Shown here in pieces: positions 53,124 to 62,617 of a stretch of DNA of 64,000 nucleotides (positions are counted from its first letter, which is position 1; each line of letters opens with the position of its first letter). A program made the position numbers and the translations under genes. The stretch is from Lachnospiraceae bacterium (GTDB taxonomy: Bacteria; Bacillota; Clostridia; Lachnospirales; Lachnospiraceae). The DNA lies in contig JAISGP010000151.1 of assembly GCA_031263035.1 (NCBI GenBank), positions 1 through 64,000 of the forward strand. Reading direction: 5' to 3'. Below the pieces are notes generated by a model. It did no database searches and was not told where the DNA came from. It saw nothing but the letters and a program-made list of their open reading frames with translations.

Positions 53124-53142
53124 ATCTCCGTAATTTATACGG

Positions 53143-53174
53143 CAAATATACAACTTTTATACATAAAAATACAA
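53143..53174 (-). promoter_or_regulatory. Bacteroidota promoter for the RHH-endonuclease pair
   Basis: Leftward TTTTG (about 53172), roughly 21-base spacer, TATATTTG (53143-53150), 20 bases before ATG 53123. Confidence 0.55.
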
Positions 53175-53222
53175 AATGTTAATTTAAAAATTAACACTTT
53201 TTTATTTTCATATTAATCTAAT

Positions 53223-53230
53223 TATTTTTG
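53223..53230 (+). promoter_or_regulatory. -7 box before the portal gene
   Basis: TATTTTTG matches TAnnTTTG, 18 bases before ATG 53249; the -33 region is T-rich without a clear TTTG. Confidence 0.4.
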
Positions 53231-53248
53231 TATTAATAAAAAAATAAA

Positions 53249-56092
53249 ATGCTTGGTAATATAGAATCATCGGGATTATTAGGACAAAATTATTCTTATT
53301 ATAGAGGAATGGGTTATGTTGGAAATCATAATTCTGTTCTTCCACCTCAAGCTATACCTAAAAAAAAGAAAGATAAGAATTGGGAAAAAGCTTGTCTCGA
53401 TAATCTGGAAAGAGAAGGTATGAGACAATATATACAGAATTTACCTATGGCTGATTATTATAAGATGTTGTCAGGGGAAATGGTATATGTTGATTTGGTA
53501 GATGATGATGATAAAGACGCGTTGTATGGTTTTGTTCAGAAATCAAAACAAGAATTAAATCTACCAAGTTATCTAAGGCATTGGGATTTAATGTTCCCAA
53601 TTGTTTCTAAGATAACAGGAGAATGGGCATTACAAGGTGATAAGTTTAGATTTGATACAATTGATGATGTTTCTGCAAACGATTACATAAGAGAGAAAAC
53701 ATTTAGATTAAGTCAGTTTACTAAAGCTGCATTTAAATCAGAATTGAATAAGTTAATGTTATTGAATGGCATGGATGTGTCAATGGACTTTCAATCCGAA
53801 GAAGCCTACCAACAATATCAACAACAACTTCAAAAAATCCAAAATGATTATTTTCCAGATAAAATAGAACCCGATATGAGTAGTAACTGGAAAACAGAAG
53901 CTGCACAGTGGGCTGGTAAAACCTGGGATAGAGATTACGAACGATTTCGTATGGCTATTTTGGAATCATTAGAGGCACGTGATAGGATGGTATCTGGAAA
54001 AACAGCGAGACATTATCGAATTGGATATGATTATTATTATCCTGAATATTGGCATCCTATCGAAGTGTTTCATTCCAAGGAGAGTTCATTAACAAGAATT
54101 GAGAATGGTGAATTTGCAGGTAGAATTAAATACTATACTATCACCGAATTAATGAATACGTATGGTGATATTATAAATGAAAATCAGAGAATAGCTATAT
54201 ATAAATCTTTTTTCGGGATGGATTATGATGAATATTCTTATTCATCTGGAAGTTCGACATCTTATACAAATGTAAGTTTATTAGGAGAAGGCTATTTCGA
54301 TAGAATGATTGTTCCTTTCAAAGGGTATGGTGACCATAAGTTAGCTCTTGAATTTGAACAGGCTTCTGGTATTCCAATGTCAGAGAGAACCGATTTAGCA
54401 ACTGGTGAAACGTATGATACGTTCTCTACACCTTTGACTAACAATTTTATAAATTTCGGAGCATCAATCGCTCAAAATTTGAGAACTGATATACAAATCC
54501 GAACAGATACTATACAGACCACGGAAGTATATTGGAAAGGTAGCAAGAAAATAGGGTTACTTTCATATAGAACTGTATCTGGATATTTAACAACAGTAGA
54601 GGTTGATGAAGATATTTTACCAGAAGTTAGAGAGGAATATAAACTCAAAAATCTAAAAAAAGTATCGTTACGTGAATATCATTTATTAAAACCTGATGAA
54701 AAAGAAAATACAATAGTATGGGTTGATGTTCCAATTGTTTATAAAGGAGTTAAAATAAAATGTGCAGGATTATATAATTCGGATGATATTTATTATGTAG
54801 AAGAACTCCCTTTTCAAATAAAAGGGGAAAAAGGAAATATTTTCGATATAAAACTTCCGGTTTGTGGAGATATTGGTGAGAGTTTTTGTAAGAAGATTAG
54901 ACCTGAACAGATAACGTATAATTACGTATTAAATCAAAATCAAGGTTATTTGGAAAAAGAAATAGGGTCGTTCTTTGTAATTGATATTAATTCGTTACCA
55001 ATGGAAGATTATAGTTTAGGTAACGGAGAAGATGTATTGATAAACCTTCGGAATTTAGCTAAAACGACGGGGCTGCTACCTACCGATATGAGTAGAAATA
55101 ACTTAAATCAGAATGGAGGTGGGTTGATGTTTAATCCAATGAGTTATCAAAATGCAACATTTACGGACCAGCTGCAACGTAATTTAATGTTAGCCGAGAA
55201 ATATAAATGGATGGCTTATGAGAAGTTGGGATTAACCCCCCAAGCCATGGGTTCTCCAAGTCAATATTCAACCGCAGAAGGAATACAAGTAGGTCAACAA
55301 GCCACATTTGCTCAAACCTATAATATTGAACAGATTTTACTCGAAAATAAAAGAGCAAATATAGAAATCCATATGGCAGTTGCTCAATATTGTCAGTTGA
55401 ATAATAAAGATGCTAATTACATATATATGGCATCGGATAATGAAATTCAGTTTTTACAGTCTATAAAAGATGACGATAATTTTTCATTACGACAAATAGC
55501 GGTGGCACCTATGTATAGTGCTAAGAAAAATAGAGAATTCCAACAGTTGAAACAGATGATGATCTCTAATAATACTATGGGGAATGATGCTTATGCGTTG
55601 ACTGAACTGGTACTCTCAGATGATTTCTTGGAACTTAAACAGGCGGCTACACGTGCTAGATTATATATGGATAAGGTTAGACAAGAAGAATATGCTAATC
55701 AACAAGCAATTGAAAAGCAGAAGATTGATATGGATATGCAAATTCACAATGATGATATGCAGATTAAGCGAGAAAAAAATCAGACAGCTATTAAGGTGGC
55801 GGAATTGCAAGCTTTGGGGAGAAGGGCAGACAATTCTAACCAAACAGATGGTACAGATATTATTCAAAAAAATGCACAGTTATATTTGAGGGAAAAGGAT
55901 ATTGATAATAAACGTTCTAATGAATTAGATCAGATACGAAAAGATTTAGCGGTGGCTTCGGCTAATATAAATATGAAAGCTCAACAGATAATGAATGATA
56001 ATGAGAGAATAAAATTAGAGCGTGAAAAATTGGCAACACAGCGATATATAGCTGATGCTAAAAATAGGGATTCTATAATTAACAAAAACTAA
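53249..56092 (+). CDS. portal protein
   Basis: 947 residues directly after terminase, as expected for the DNA-entry vertex dodecamer. Segments such as NWKTEAAQWAGKTWDRDYER followed by HYRIGYDYYYPEYWHPIEVF resemble portals of crAss-like and related Bacteroidota phages as I recall them. The long C-terminal stretch (about 790-940) is Gln-, Asn- and Lys-rich coiled coil. Position and size give most of the support. Confidence 0.75.
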   Translation: MLGNIESSGLLGQNYSYYRGMGYVGNHNSVLPPQAIPKKKKDKNWEKACLDNLEREGMRQYIQNLPMADYYKMLSGEMVYVDLVDDDDKDALYGFVQKSKQELNLPSYLRHWDLMFPIVSKITGEWALQGDKFRFDTIDDVSANDYIREKTFRLSQFTKAAFKSELNKLMLLNGMDVSMDFQSEEAYQQYQQQLQKIQNDYFPDKIEPDMSSNWKTEAAQWAGKTWDRDYERFRMAILESLEARDRMVSGKTARHYRIGYDYYYPEYWHPIEVFHSKESSLTRIENGEFAGRIKYYTITELMNTYGDIINENQRIAIYKSFFGMDYDEYSYSSGSSTSYTNVSLLGEGYFDRMIVPFKGYGDHKLALEFEQASGIPMSERTDLATGETYDTFSTPLTNNFINFGASIAQNLRTDIQIRTDTIQTTEVYWKGSKKIGLLSYRTVSGYLTTVEVDEDILPEVREEYKLKNLKKVSLREYHLLKPDEKENTIVWVDVPIVYKGVKIKCAGLYNSDDIYYVEELPFQIKGEKGNIFDIKLPVCGDIGESFCKKIRPEQITYNYVLNQNQGYLEKEIGSFFVIDINSLPMEDYSLGNGEDVLINLRNLAKTTGLLPTDMSRNNLNQNGGGLMFNPMSYQNATFTDQLQRNLMLAEKYKWMAYEKLGLTPQAMGSPSQYSTAEGIQVGQQATFAQTYNIEQILLENKRANIEIHMAVAQYCQLNNKDANYIYMASDNEIQFLQSIKDDDNFSLRQIAVAPMYSAKKNREFQQLKQMMISNNTMGNDAYALTELVLSDDFLELKQAATRARLYMDKVRQEEYANQQAIEKQKIDMDMQIHNDDMQIKREKNQTAIKVAELQALGRRADNSNQTDGTDIIQKNAQLYLREKDIDNKRSNELDQIRKDLAVASANINMKAQQIMNDNERIKLEREKLATQRYIADAKNRDSIINKN

Positions 56093-56165
56093 AATTTTTT
56101 AAATAGTGATAATTTAATTATCAAAAATTTAAATAATATTAAATTAATATACATATAACGAAGAT

Positions 56166-57233
56166 TTGGGAATAAAGTTAACAACAGGAGAATTCATCAA
56201 TAGAGCTAATAATATTCACGATAGTAAGTATAATTATGATTTAGTAGATTATAAAAATTATAATACTAAGGTGAAAATAATATGTCCAAAACATGGTGTA
56301 TTTGAGCAGACACCATTAAATCATTTAAATAAAAAAGGATGTTCGAGATGTGCTAATAATCTTAAAAAAACAACAGAACAATTTATAGAAGAGTGTATTG
56401 GTAAATTTGGTAATAGGTATGATTATTCATATGTTAATTATAAACATAATAAAATAAAAGTTCAAATTATTTGTCCTATACATGGAATATTTGAACAGAA
56501 ACCGAATAATCATTTAAACGGGCAAGGATGTCCCAAGTGTGTAAATACTTTTAAAAAGGATAATGATAGTTTCGTAAATGATTCTAAATTGATCCACGGT
56601 GATAAATATGATTATTCAAGAGTTGAATACAAAAATAATAAAACCAAAGTAGAAATTATTTGTCGAGAACACGGTATATTTTATCAAAGACCGAATATTC
56701 ATTTAAAAGGAAACGGTTGTTCTAAATGTACAAAGAAGTTTAAAAAAGATGATTATATTTTTACAACAGAATCTAAATTAATCCACGGTAATAAATATGA
56801 TTATTCAGAGGTTGAATATGAAAATATAAAAACTAAGGTGAAAATAATATGTCCGAAACACGGTATATTTTATCAAAGACCGGGCGAGCATTTAAAAGGA
56901 AAAGGATGTTCGAGATGTACAACTCAAATATCAAAGCCTGAAATTGAGGTTCAAGAATTCGTAAAATCATTAGGTTTTGAAATTCAGACTAACATTAGAA
57001 AACTAATAAAACCATATGAATTGGACATTTACATACCAAGTTTAAAAAAGGCTATTGAATTTAATGGTTGGTATTGGCATTATCATTCTGATAATTTTGA
57101 ACCAAAAAAACACGGTAAAAAGTCTAAACTTTGTAAGGAAAGAAACATTCGTTTACTTCATTTACGTGGGGATTTGTGGAACAGTAAAAAAGAAAAAATA
57201 AAATTAGTAATTAAAAAATTTTTAACAATATAA
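56166..57233 (+). CDS. zinc-ribbon/Vsr-like homing endonuclease, 355 aa
   Basis: Four tandem zinc-ribbon repeats of about 60 residues (each YDYSxVxY, KVxIICxxHGIF, GCxxC) followed by a Vsr-like nuclease domain (LIKPYELDIYIPSLKKAIEF, NGWYWHY, RLLHLRGDLW). Starts at TTG 56166. Sense-oriented between portal and the next late gene. It is the intact relative of the decayed copy at 45369-45888. Confidence 0.75.
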   Translation: MGIKLTTGEFINRANNIHDSKYNYDLVDYKNYNTKVKIICPKHGVFEQTPLNHLNKKGCSRCANNLKKTTEQFIEECIGKFGNRYDYSYVNYKHNKIKVQIICPIHGIFEQKPNNHLNGQGCPKCVNTFKKDNDSFVNDSKLIHGDKYDYSRVEYKNNKTKVEIICREHGIFYQRPNIHLKGNGCSKCTKKFKKDDYIFTTESKLIHGNKYDYSEVEYENIKTKVKIICPKHGIFYQRPGEHLKGKGCSRCTTQISKPEIEVQEFVKSLGFEIQTNIRKLIKPYELDIYIPSLKKAIEFNGWYWHYHSDNFEPKKHGKKSKLCKERNIRLLHLRGDLWNSKKEKIKLVIKKFLTI

Positions 57234-57255
57234 TAAATAAGTAAATAATCTAAAA

Positions 57256-57651
57256 ATGACAAAAGAAAACATCAAAATTAATCCTACCGATTACCATTAT
57301 AATCAGGATACTAAAGTTGAAATCCCTGGTGGATTTTTATTAGAACTTTTAGCACTATCTGAAACTTTATTGCAAAAAGAAATAAAAGCAGAATCGAAGT
57401 TTAAGTATAATTATATAGATAATAGTGATAAAGTTGTCAAGAAATTTAAACAAGAAGATGTAGAATCTGGTAAACTTAAAAAGATTGTGGATTGGGAAAG
57501 AACAATTGATGACCCTACAATTGAATATAGTATAACAAGTGATGGGATATTATATGCAAACTTAAAAAAATTTTTAGAATCATTACATTATGATAATATT
57601 AAAAATGGAATTGCTATAAGTACGATAAAATCTGAAGATTCCGTTAAATAA
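57256..57651 (+). CDS. hypothetical late protein, 131 aa
   Basis: Unrecognised; PTDYHYNQDTKVEIPGGFLL then an alpha/beta body. In a capsid-gene context it may be a minor head protein. Confidence 0.55.
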   Translation: MTKENIKINPTDYHYNQDTKVEIPGGFLLELLALSETLLQKEIKAESKFKYNYIDNSDKVVKKFKQEDVESGKLKKIVDWERTIDDPTIEYSITSDGILYANLKKFLESLHYDNIKNGIAISTIKSEDSVK

Positions 57652-57693
57652 GGCTATTAATTTTTTTTTTAATTTAATTTAAAAATTAACACA

Positions 57694-57725
57694 TTTGTTT
57701 AATGTTAAATACTAATATAAATTTG
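57694..57725 (+). promoter_or_regulatory. Bacteroidota promoter before the scaffold-like gene
   Basis: TTTG (57694-57697), 20-base spacer, TAAATTTG (57718-57725). The ATG follows two bases later, so the mRNA should be leaderless. Confidence 0.65.
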
Positions 57726-57727
57726 CA

Positions 57728-58936
57728 ATGAAAACAGAAGAAAAAACAAATATAATTTCGGAATCTGAATTTTTACAGAGTTTGGGATTATCAGTTAAAA
57801 ATACAGTGTCATCTGAAAATAAAAAAGATGACACTGTAAAATTAGACGAAGAACAATTTATAGATAACCTTAAAGGTAATATAGATTCTGAAAATAAACC
57901 TTCGGAAGATAGTGTACCTAAAGTCACAGAAGAGGAAGTATCTGAATCTAATGAAGAAGAAATATCAAAGCCTTCTGAAGAGGATATAAAGATAGAAGAA
58001 GAAAAATCTTTAAAAAGATTTGGAGTTAAAGATACTATCAATAGTTTGATTGAAAACGATATATGGAGTGATATAGCAATCAAATTTGGAGATAAGGAAT
58101 ACGGTAGTATAGAGGAGTTATTAGCGAGTGAAAGACCTACCAGAGAGTTATTTGATTCTTTATCTCAAGTACAGAAAAACTTAAGAGAAGAACGTTTAAA
58201 AGAGGAATACGTTTCGATAAAAGATAAAGATGAAACGAAGGTAAAGCTGATAAATGCTATTTTATCCGATGTTGATTATGAAGACTTACTGCAATATAAT
58301 AGACAAGTTGTAGAACCGGTTAAAAGATTAGATTTTACAAATCAGAATATTGAAGTAACCGAAAACTTTGTAAGACAGTGTTTAAAGGATATTATTAATA
58401 TACAAGATGATGATTATATAAATTTCAAAATAGAGGAACTTAAGAAAGACTTCAAATTAATTGAAAAAGCAGAAGAGTTCCAAGAAATTGTAATCAAGAA
58501 TTTTAATGATGAATTAGAAATTAGAACGAAATCGCAAGAAGCTGTAAGAGCTAAAGAAGAAGAAGAAAGGTCTAATAATATAAAAGAATTCAAGAAACTT
58601 CTGAAAGGTAAAGAATTTTCGGATAGTTTTATACAAAAAGCTGCACAACTTAGATATGCTAAAGAACAGGACGGTAAGTTTCATTATGAGAAACTTCTCG
58701 AAGACAAATTAAAAGATGGGAATTTTGCATCTAAGTTTATTCACTTCTTACTTGATGAAGAGGATTTTTTAAATAAAGAAAAATCCAAAGTAAAAGCTGA
58801 AACTGCAAAAAAAATGATGGAATTAGTTCATATAATTCCTAAAGATAAAGGTTCTAAAGTATCGTCTAATGGTAAACCAAGTATTGCTGTTGCTGAAGAA
58901 GAGTTTATAAATGAACTAAAAAAGAATATTAAATAA
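57728..58936 (+). CDS. scaffold-like acidic protein, 402 aa
   Basis: Highly acidic N-terminal 100 residues (runs such as SESNEEEISKPSEEDIKIEE) and long coiled-coil helices thereafter, directly before the major capsid gene: the usual place and composition of a scaffolding protein. No protease motif seen. Assignment from context and composition. Confidence 0.6.
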   Translation: MKTEEKTNIISESEFLQSLGLSVKNTVSSENKKDDTVKLDEEQFIDNLKGNIDSENKPSEDSVPKVTEEEVSESNEEEISKPSEEDIKIEEEKSLKRFGVKDTINSLIENDIWSDIAIKFGDKEYGSIEELLASERPTRELFDSLSQVQKNLREERLKEEYVSIKDKDETKVKLINAILSDVDYEDLLQYNRQVVEPVKRLDFTNQNIEVTENFVRQCLKDIINIQDDDYINFKIEELKKDFKLIEKAEEFQEIVIKNFNDELEIRTKSQEAVRAKEEEERSNNIKEFKKLLKGKEFSDSFIQKAAQLRYAKEQDGKFHYEKLLEDKLKDGNFASKFIHFLLDEEDFLNKEKSKVKAETAKKMMELVHIIPKDKGSKVSSNGKPSIAVAEEEFINELKKNIK

Positions 58937-58968
58937 TCCACTTTTTTTAAAGTTTAATTAAAAGTGGA
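58937..58968 (+). terminator. hairpin between scaffold-like and capsid genes
   Basis: TCCACTTTT pairs with AAAAGTGGA around a 14-base AT loop. No T-run follows, so it may stabilise or process the capsid mRNA rather than terminate it. Confidence 0.45.
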
Positions 58969-59003
58969 TGTTACAATTAAACTTTAAAAATTAAAAATAG
59001 AAA

Positions 59004-60797
59004 ATGAGTTTCGGAAATTACCAAAATTTCCCCACACAAATTAATGGGGAAGAAATTATCAGCGTAACGCAAGGTAAGAAAGCTATGCACTTATCTACCT
59101 TTCAAGGTATGTTGGATAGAAATGAATATTTGTATAATGAAGCAGAAAGCAGATACCATTTAGGTTTAATATCTGCATGGGGAATGCAGAGTAGGGAATC
59201 ATATCCAATGATTGCTAAACTTTTGGAAAGAGGTTACGAACTTCTTGTTAAAGGTTTCTTTGGAGAATTCACTTATGATAAACCATTCTACAATCCGAAA
59301 CAAGGTATGCATACAATTGCTTCCACCGTTTCGGAAGCAGGTGATTATCCGGGAATTGATGAATCGGAATTTGATATAATATTATCTGAAAAGTGTTATC
59401 CCGGTGATATAATAGGTACCGATTTATACGGAGATGAAGAACAATTACATGTTAGAAATTGTGAAGCATCTGAATTGAATGGAGAAGGTTGGAGAACGAC
59501 TGTTGTTATAACCAGTCCGCAAGCTGGAAAATATTACAATCCTTCGTTGCTTGAAGCTAATATCAAATACTATAAAATAAACCATGCAGGGGTTGAATAT
59601 ACTACCCAATTTACAGGTGTAGATGCATTTGGTGGTTCACCAACTGGTACGCTTAGAGCTAGATTTAAACTGGGTGGAATCAGAGGTGTAGAAGGTTTTG
59701 TAACAGGTTTTGCTGATGCAATTAATTCTGGGTTGGCAGCAGCTCAAAAAGATGATGAATCTGAAAAAGCGATGGAACAAATGCGACAGAAATACGCAAA
59801 TGGTGATTCTTCAGCAGATACTGTAATTTTTGGAAATAAACAAGAATTTTTAAGAAATGATTTCTCTAATATGAGAGCAACATCATTGATGGAATTCTTG
59901 GTAGAGAGAACACTTGCTAAGAGAACAGCTACATCTCACTTATGGCAGAAACAAGGTCAACTTAAATCGGCGAATGGTGCAATAGTATATTTGAATGAAG
60001 GAGTATGGCACCAGTTGAGACGAGGTAAAATTATTACTATCCCTAAATTCATGGGTATTACTAAATCTCATATAGCAGAAGCGGTAAATTATGTATTTAG
60101 AGGTAATCCAGATTTACCATGGGAAGAAAGAGAAATTACGATTGAAGGAGGTAAACTATTTGTGAATAATATGTTACTATTATTCCAAAATGAAGTACAA
60201 CAACAATTCAGAATATTGAAAGAGAGCGGAATGCTTCAAGCATTGTTCGGAAATAGTGGAATTTTAGGTGATAAACTTAAAAATTCATTTGTTGATGGTT
60301 CATCTTTGAATGAACTTGAGCTTAAATCTCTTTTGAAATTCACAAGTGTTACTTTGATTGGAATAGCAGGTAAGGTTACAATTAATCATAATCCTGCGAT
60401 GGATTACTTGAGTGGTAATCCGACCGACTTCAGAGGTCAATTCCAAGACGGATATGATTGGCCATCTCACTCTGGTATTATATGGGACGTAAGTGACCAA
60501 CAATATTCCAATAATGAAAAAAATATTAGAGATGCAGTAACACTTCAAGGGGATACTAAAATTAAAGGTAATTTGTATTTAGTTAGACCTGAAGAAGGAA
60601 TGATTTATAAAGGTCAAGAAAATGGTCGTTGGAATAGAGGAATGACCAAGAATATTATATCATCCAGTAGAGTTATTGGACAATCGTTCTGGGCATATAG
60701 TAGTTCGGCAAAATTGATTTTAAATCCTGATAGAGTGGTAATGATTGAACTTTCAAAAGGTGCAAGAAGAGCAGGTTTGACACCGTATAATTATTAA
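59004..60797 (+). CDS. major capsid protein (candidate)
   Basis: 597 residues placed after portal and scaffold-like genes, with the mixed composition expected of an HK97-fold shell protein: ESRYHLGLISAWGMQSRESY near the N-terminus, a GVDAFGGSPTGTLRARFKLGG loop region, and a C-terminal VVMIELSKGARRAGL. No motif is diagnostic by eye. A hairpin on each side suggests separate mRNA dosage, common for the main shell gene. Confidence 0.7.
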   Translation: MSFGNYQNFPTQINGEEIISVTQGKKAMHLSTFQGMLDRNEYLYNEAESRYHLGLISAWGMQSRESYPMIAKLLERGYELLVKGFFGEFTYDKPFYNPKQGMHTIASTVSEAGDYPGIDESEFDIILSEKCYPGDIIGTDLYGDEEQLHVRNCEASELNGEGWRTTVVITSPQAGKYYNPSLLEANIKYYKINHAGVEYTTQFTGVDAFGGSPTGTLRARFKLGGIRGVEGFVTGFADAINSGLAAAQKDDESEKAMEQMRQKYANGDSSADTVIFGNKQEFLRNDFSNMRATSLMEFLVERTLAKRTATSHLWQKQGQLKSANGAIVYLNEGVWHQLRRGKIITIPKFMGITKSHIAEAVNYVFRGNPDLPWEEREITIEGGKLFVNNMLLLFQNEVQQQFRILKESGMLQALFGNSGILGDKLKNSFVDGSSLNELELKSLLKFTSVTLIGIAGKVTINHNPAMDYLSGNPTDFRGQFQDGYDWPSHSGIIWDVSDQQYSNNEKNIRDAVTLQGDTKIKGNLYLVRPEEGMIYKGQENGRWNRGMTKNIISSSRVIGQSFWAYSSSAKLILNPDRVVMIELSKGARRAGLTPYNY

Positions 60798-60805
60798 TAA
60801 AAATT

Positions 60806-60858
60806 GATTCTCACCCTCTCTGCTTCCCAATTCCCGCCATAAGGGAGGGTGGCGAATC
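60806..60858 (+). terminator. hairpin downstream of the capsid gene
   Basis: GATTC-T-CACCCTC pairs with GAGGGTG-GC-GAATC: a long GC-rich stem. A-rich rather than T-rich sequence follows, so it is an attenuator or 3' stabiliser rather than a classical terminator. Confidence 0.55.
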
Positions 60859-60893
60859 AAATATAAAAAAAACAAAACAAAATAAAACAAAAA

Positions 60894-61919
60894 ATGGCAT
60901 TAAAAAAAAGAAACCCTAATGATTTTGATCCTATTGTCATTAATGGTTGTTTGATTGAACCTAATACAATATATGAAATAGTACCCAAAGACCCTAATGT
61001 ATCAAGTCCAGAAATATATAAAGATTTGATGTCAGTTAAAGAAAGGATGCCTGGAGTTTCAAATACAGTATCCTTATCACAAGAAAATACAGGTTTTTTT
61101 GCGGCAAGTATAATTTTCAATAAGGATGAAAGAATCAAAAACGATTGGTCGGAAAGGGAAAAAAAAGCTGATGAATTATATAAAGTATTTGCAGAACCAT
61201 TACGAATGTTCATAGCAGATATTGAACAAATTAGAGTACCTACAAATGATGAATTTTTTGATAAAAATTATGATAGAGATGGTAAGAATTTGTTTTCCGT
61301 AACCATTGGAGAAGGGCAACAATTTAATACGGCTAATCCATTATCCAGATTTCAATTATATATTGCCATAATCGAAGGAGAAGTTGCGATGAAAGGTAAG
61401 CGAGAGGATGATGAGAAAGAATTGGGATTAAAAGATGAAAATGATATTTATCATAGTGATGCTCAATATTCTTATGTATCTATTATTAACCGAAAATCTA
61501 AAAAAGAACAAACTGCTAGTGAGGAAATGGAGAGTATTTATAGATTTGGTGAATTATTGCGGAAAGATAAAGAATTGTTAGTTGGAATGTTACAATACAT
61601 TGGAGTTCCTACGATGATTACAGCTACTGATCTTGAATTGAATACATCTTATAAAAAGAATATAGACGGTAACCGAGAAAAGATTAGAGCATTCTTAGAT
61701 GTATTAGAAAGATTTGATAGATATGGTGAAACTTTCAGAAAGGAAATTAAACTCTTAGAAAGATTAAAAACTAAAAAAGGAAGAGAAGCTATTGTCAAAG
61801 ACGGTTCTACATATTATATGGGGGATGTTCCATTAGGTTCAAATCCAAAATCGGTTGTTGCAACGCTTATGAAAGATGATTCATTATTGCAGACTTTTTA
61901 TAATAAAACAGAAGATTAA
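60894..61919 (+). CDS. hypothetical late protein, 341 aa
   Basis: Unrecognised; starts after a strongly A-rich leader following the capsid hairpin. Charged, helical C-terminal half. In this gene order a head or neck component is likely, by context only. Confidence 0.6.
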   Translation: MALKKRNPNDFDPIVINGCLIEPNTIYEIVPKDPNVSSPEIYKDLMSVKERMPGVSNTVSLSQENTGFFAASIIFNKDERIKNDWSEREKKADELYKVFAEPLRMFIADIEQIRVPTNDEFFDKNYDRDGKNLFSVTIGEGQQFNTANPLSRFQLYIAIIEGEVAMKGKREDDEKELGLKDENDIYHSDAQYSYVSIINRKSKKEQTASEEMESIYRFGELLRKDKELLVGMLQYIGVPTMITATDLELNTSYKKNIDGNREKIRAFLDVLERFDRYGETFRKEIKLLERLKTKKGREAIVKDGSTYYMGDVPLGSNPKSVVATLMKDDSLLQTFYNKTED

Positions 61920-61920
61920 A

Positions 61921-62586
61921 GTGAAAGTATCAGAAGCATATGATAAATATTTGATTAAATCTGAGAAAAATTCAATAAATGATGGTCTGAGTACAGATAA
62001 GGGGAGATTTGTAGTATTATATAATGAATATCAAAATAGAGTTATCGAATATATCTATGAGAAAAAAAATGAAGATGATATTCGGTATATTCAGACATTA
62101 CTTGTAGAAAGTTATCCTATAAAATATAGTAATAAGAAAGAAGATTCTTATTTATTCAAGTTACCTGAAAATTACTTTGATTTATCGACTGTATATGGAA
62201 ATGGTTCTAAAAATTCATGTGTAAATCAGAAAATCGACTTATTCGAAATAAAAGATTTCGATAGGAATTATATATTATCGGATGAATTTACAAGTCCAAG
62301 TTTCGAGTATAGGGAAGCTCCTTATATAATTTCAGATAATAATGTGAAAATTTTCACAAATGATTTTACTATTGATAGTATAATATTAAGTTACTATCGT
62401 TATCCATTACAAGTTCGACTTTTAGATTCTAATAATCCTGAATCAGATTTTGATGATACTTTTGACTTAGACTTTGACGATAAGGTTATAGATAGGATTA
62501 TATCAGCATCTGTTGGCGGGTTCGACCTTAACAATAATTCAGAAAGGTGGCAATTAAATAATCTTTCGGCTAAAACAGAATTATAA
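61921..62586 (+). CDS. hypothetical head-neck candidate, 221 aa
   Basis: I start at GTG 61921 (KVSEAYDKYL), one base after the previous stop; the ATG at 61876 would overlap 44 bases. Acidic, alpha/beta text (LPENYFDLSTVYGNG, IDSIILSYYRYPLQVRLLD) resembles head-completion or ring proteins that follow the capsid gene in Bacteroidota phages. Role inferred. Confidence 0.6.
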   Translation: MKVSEAYDKYLIKSEKNSINDGLSTDKGRFVVLYNEYQNRVIEYIYEKKNEDDIRYIQTLLVESYPIKYSNKKEDSYLFKLPENYFDLSTVYGNGSKNSCVNQKIDLFEIKDFDRNYILSDEFTSPSFEYREAPYIISDNNVKIFTNDFTIDSIILSYYRYPLQVRLLDSNNPESDFDDTFDLDFDDKVIDRIISASVGGFDLNNNSERWQLNNLSAKTEL

Positions 62587-62617
62587 TAATAACAATAAAT
62601 AAATAAATTTTTAAATT

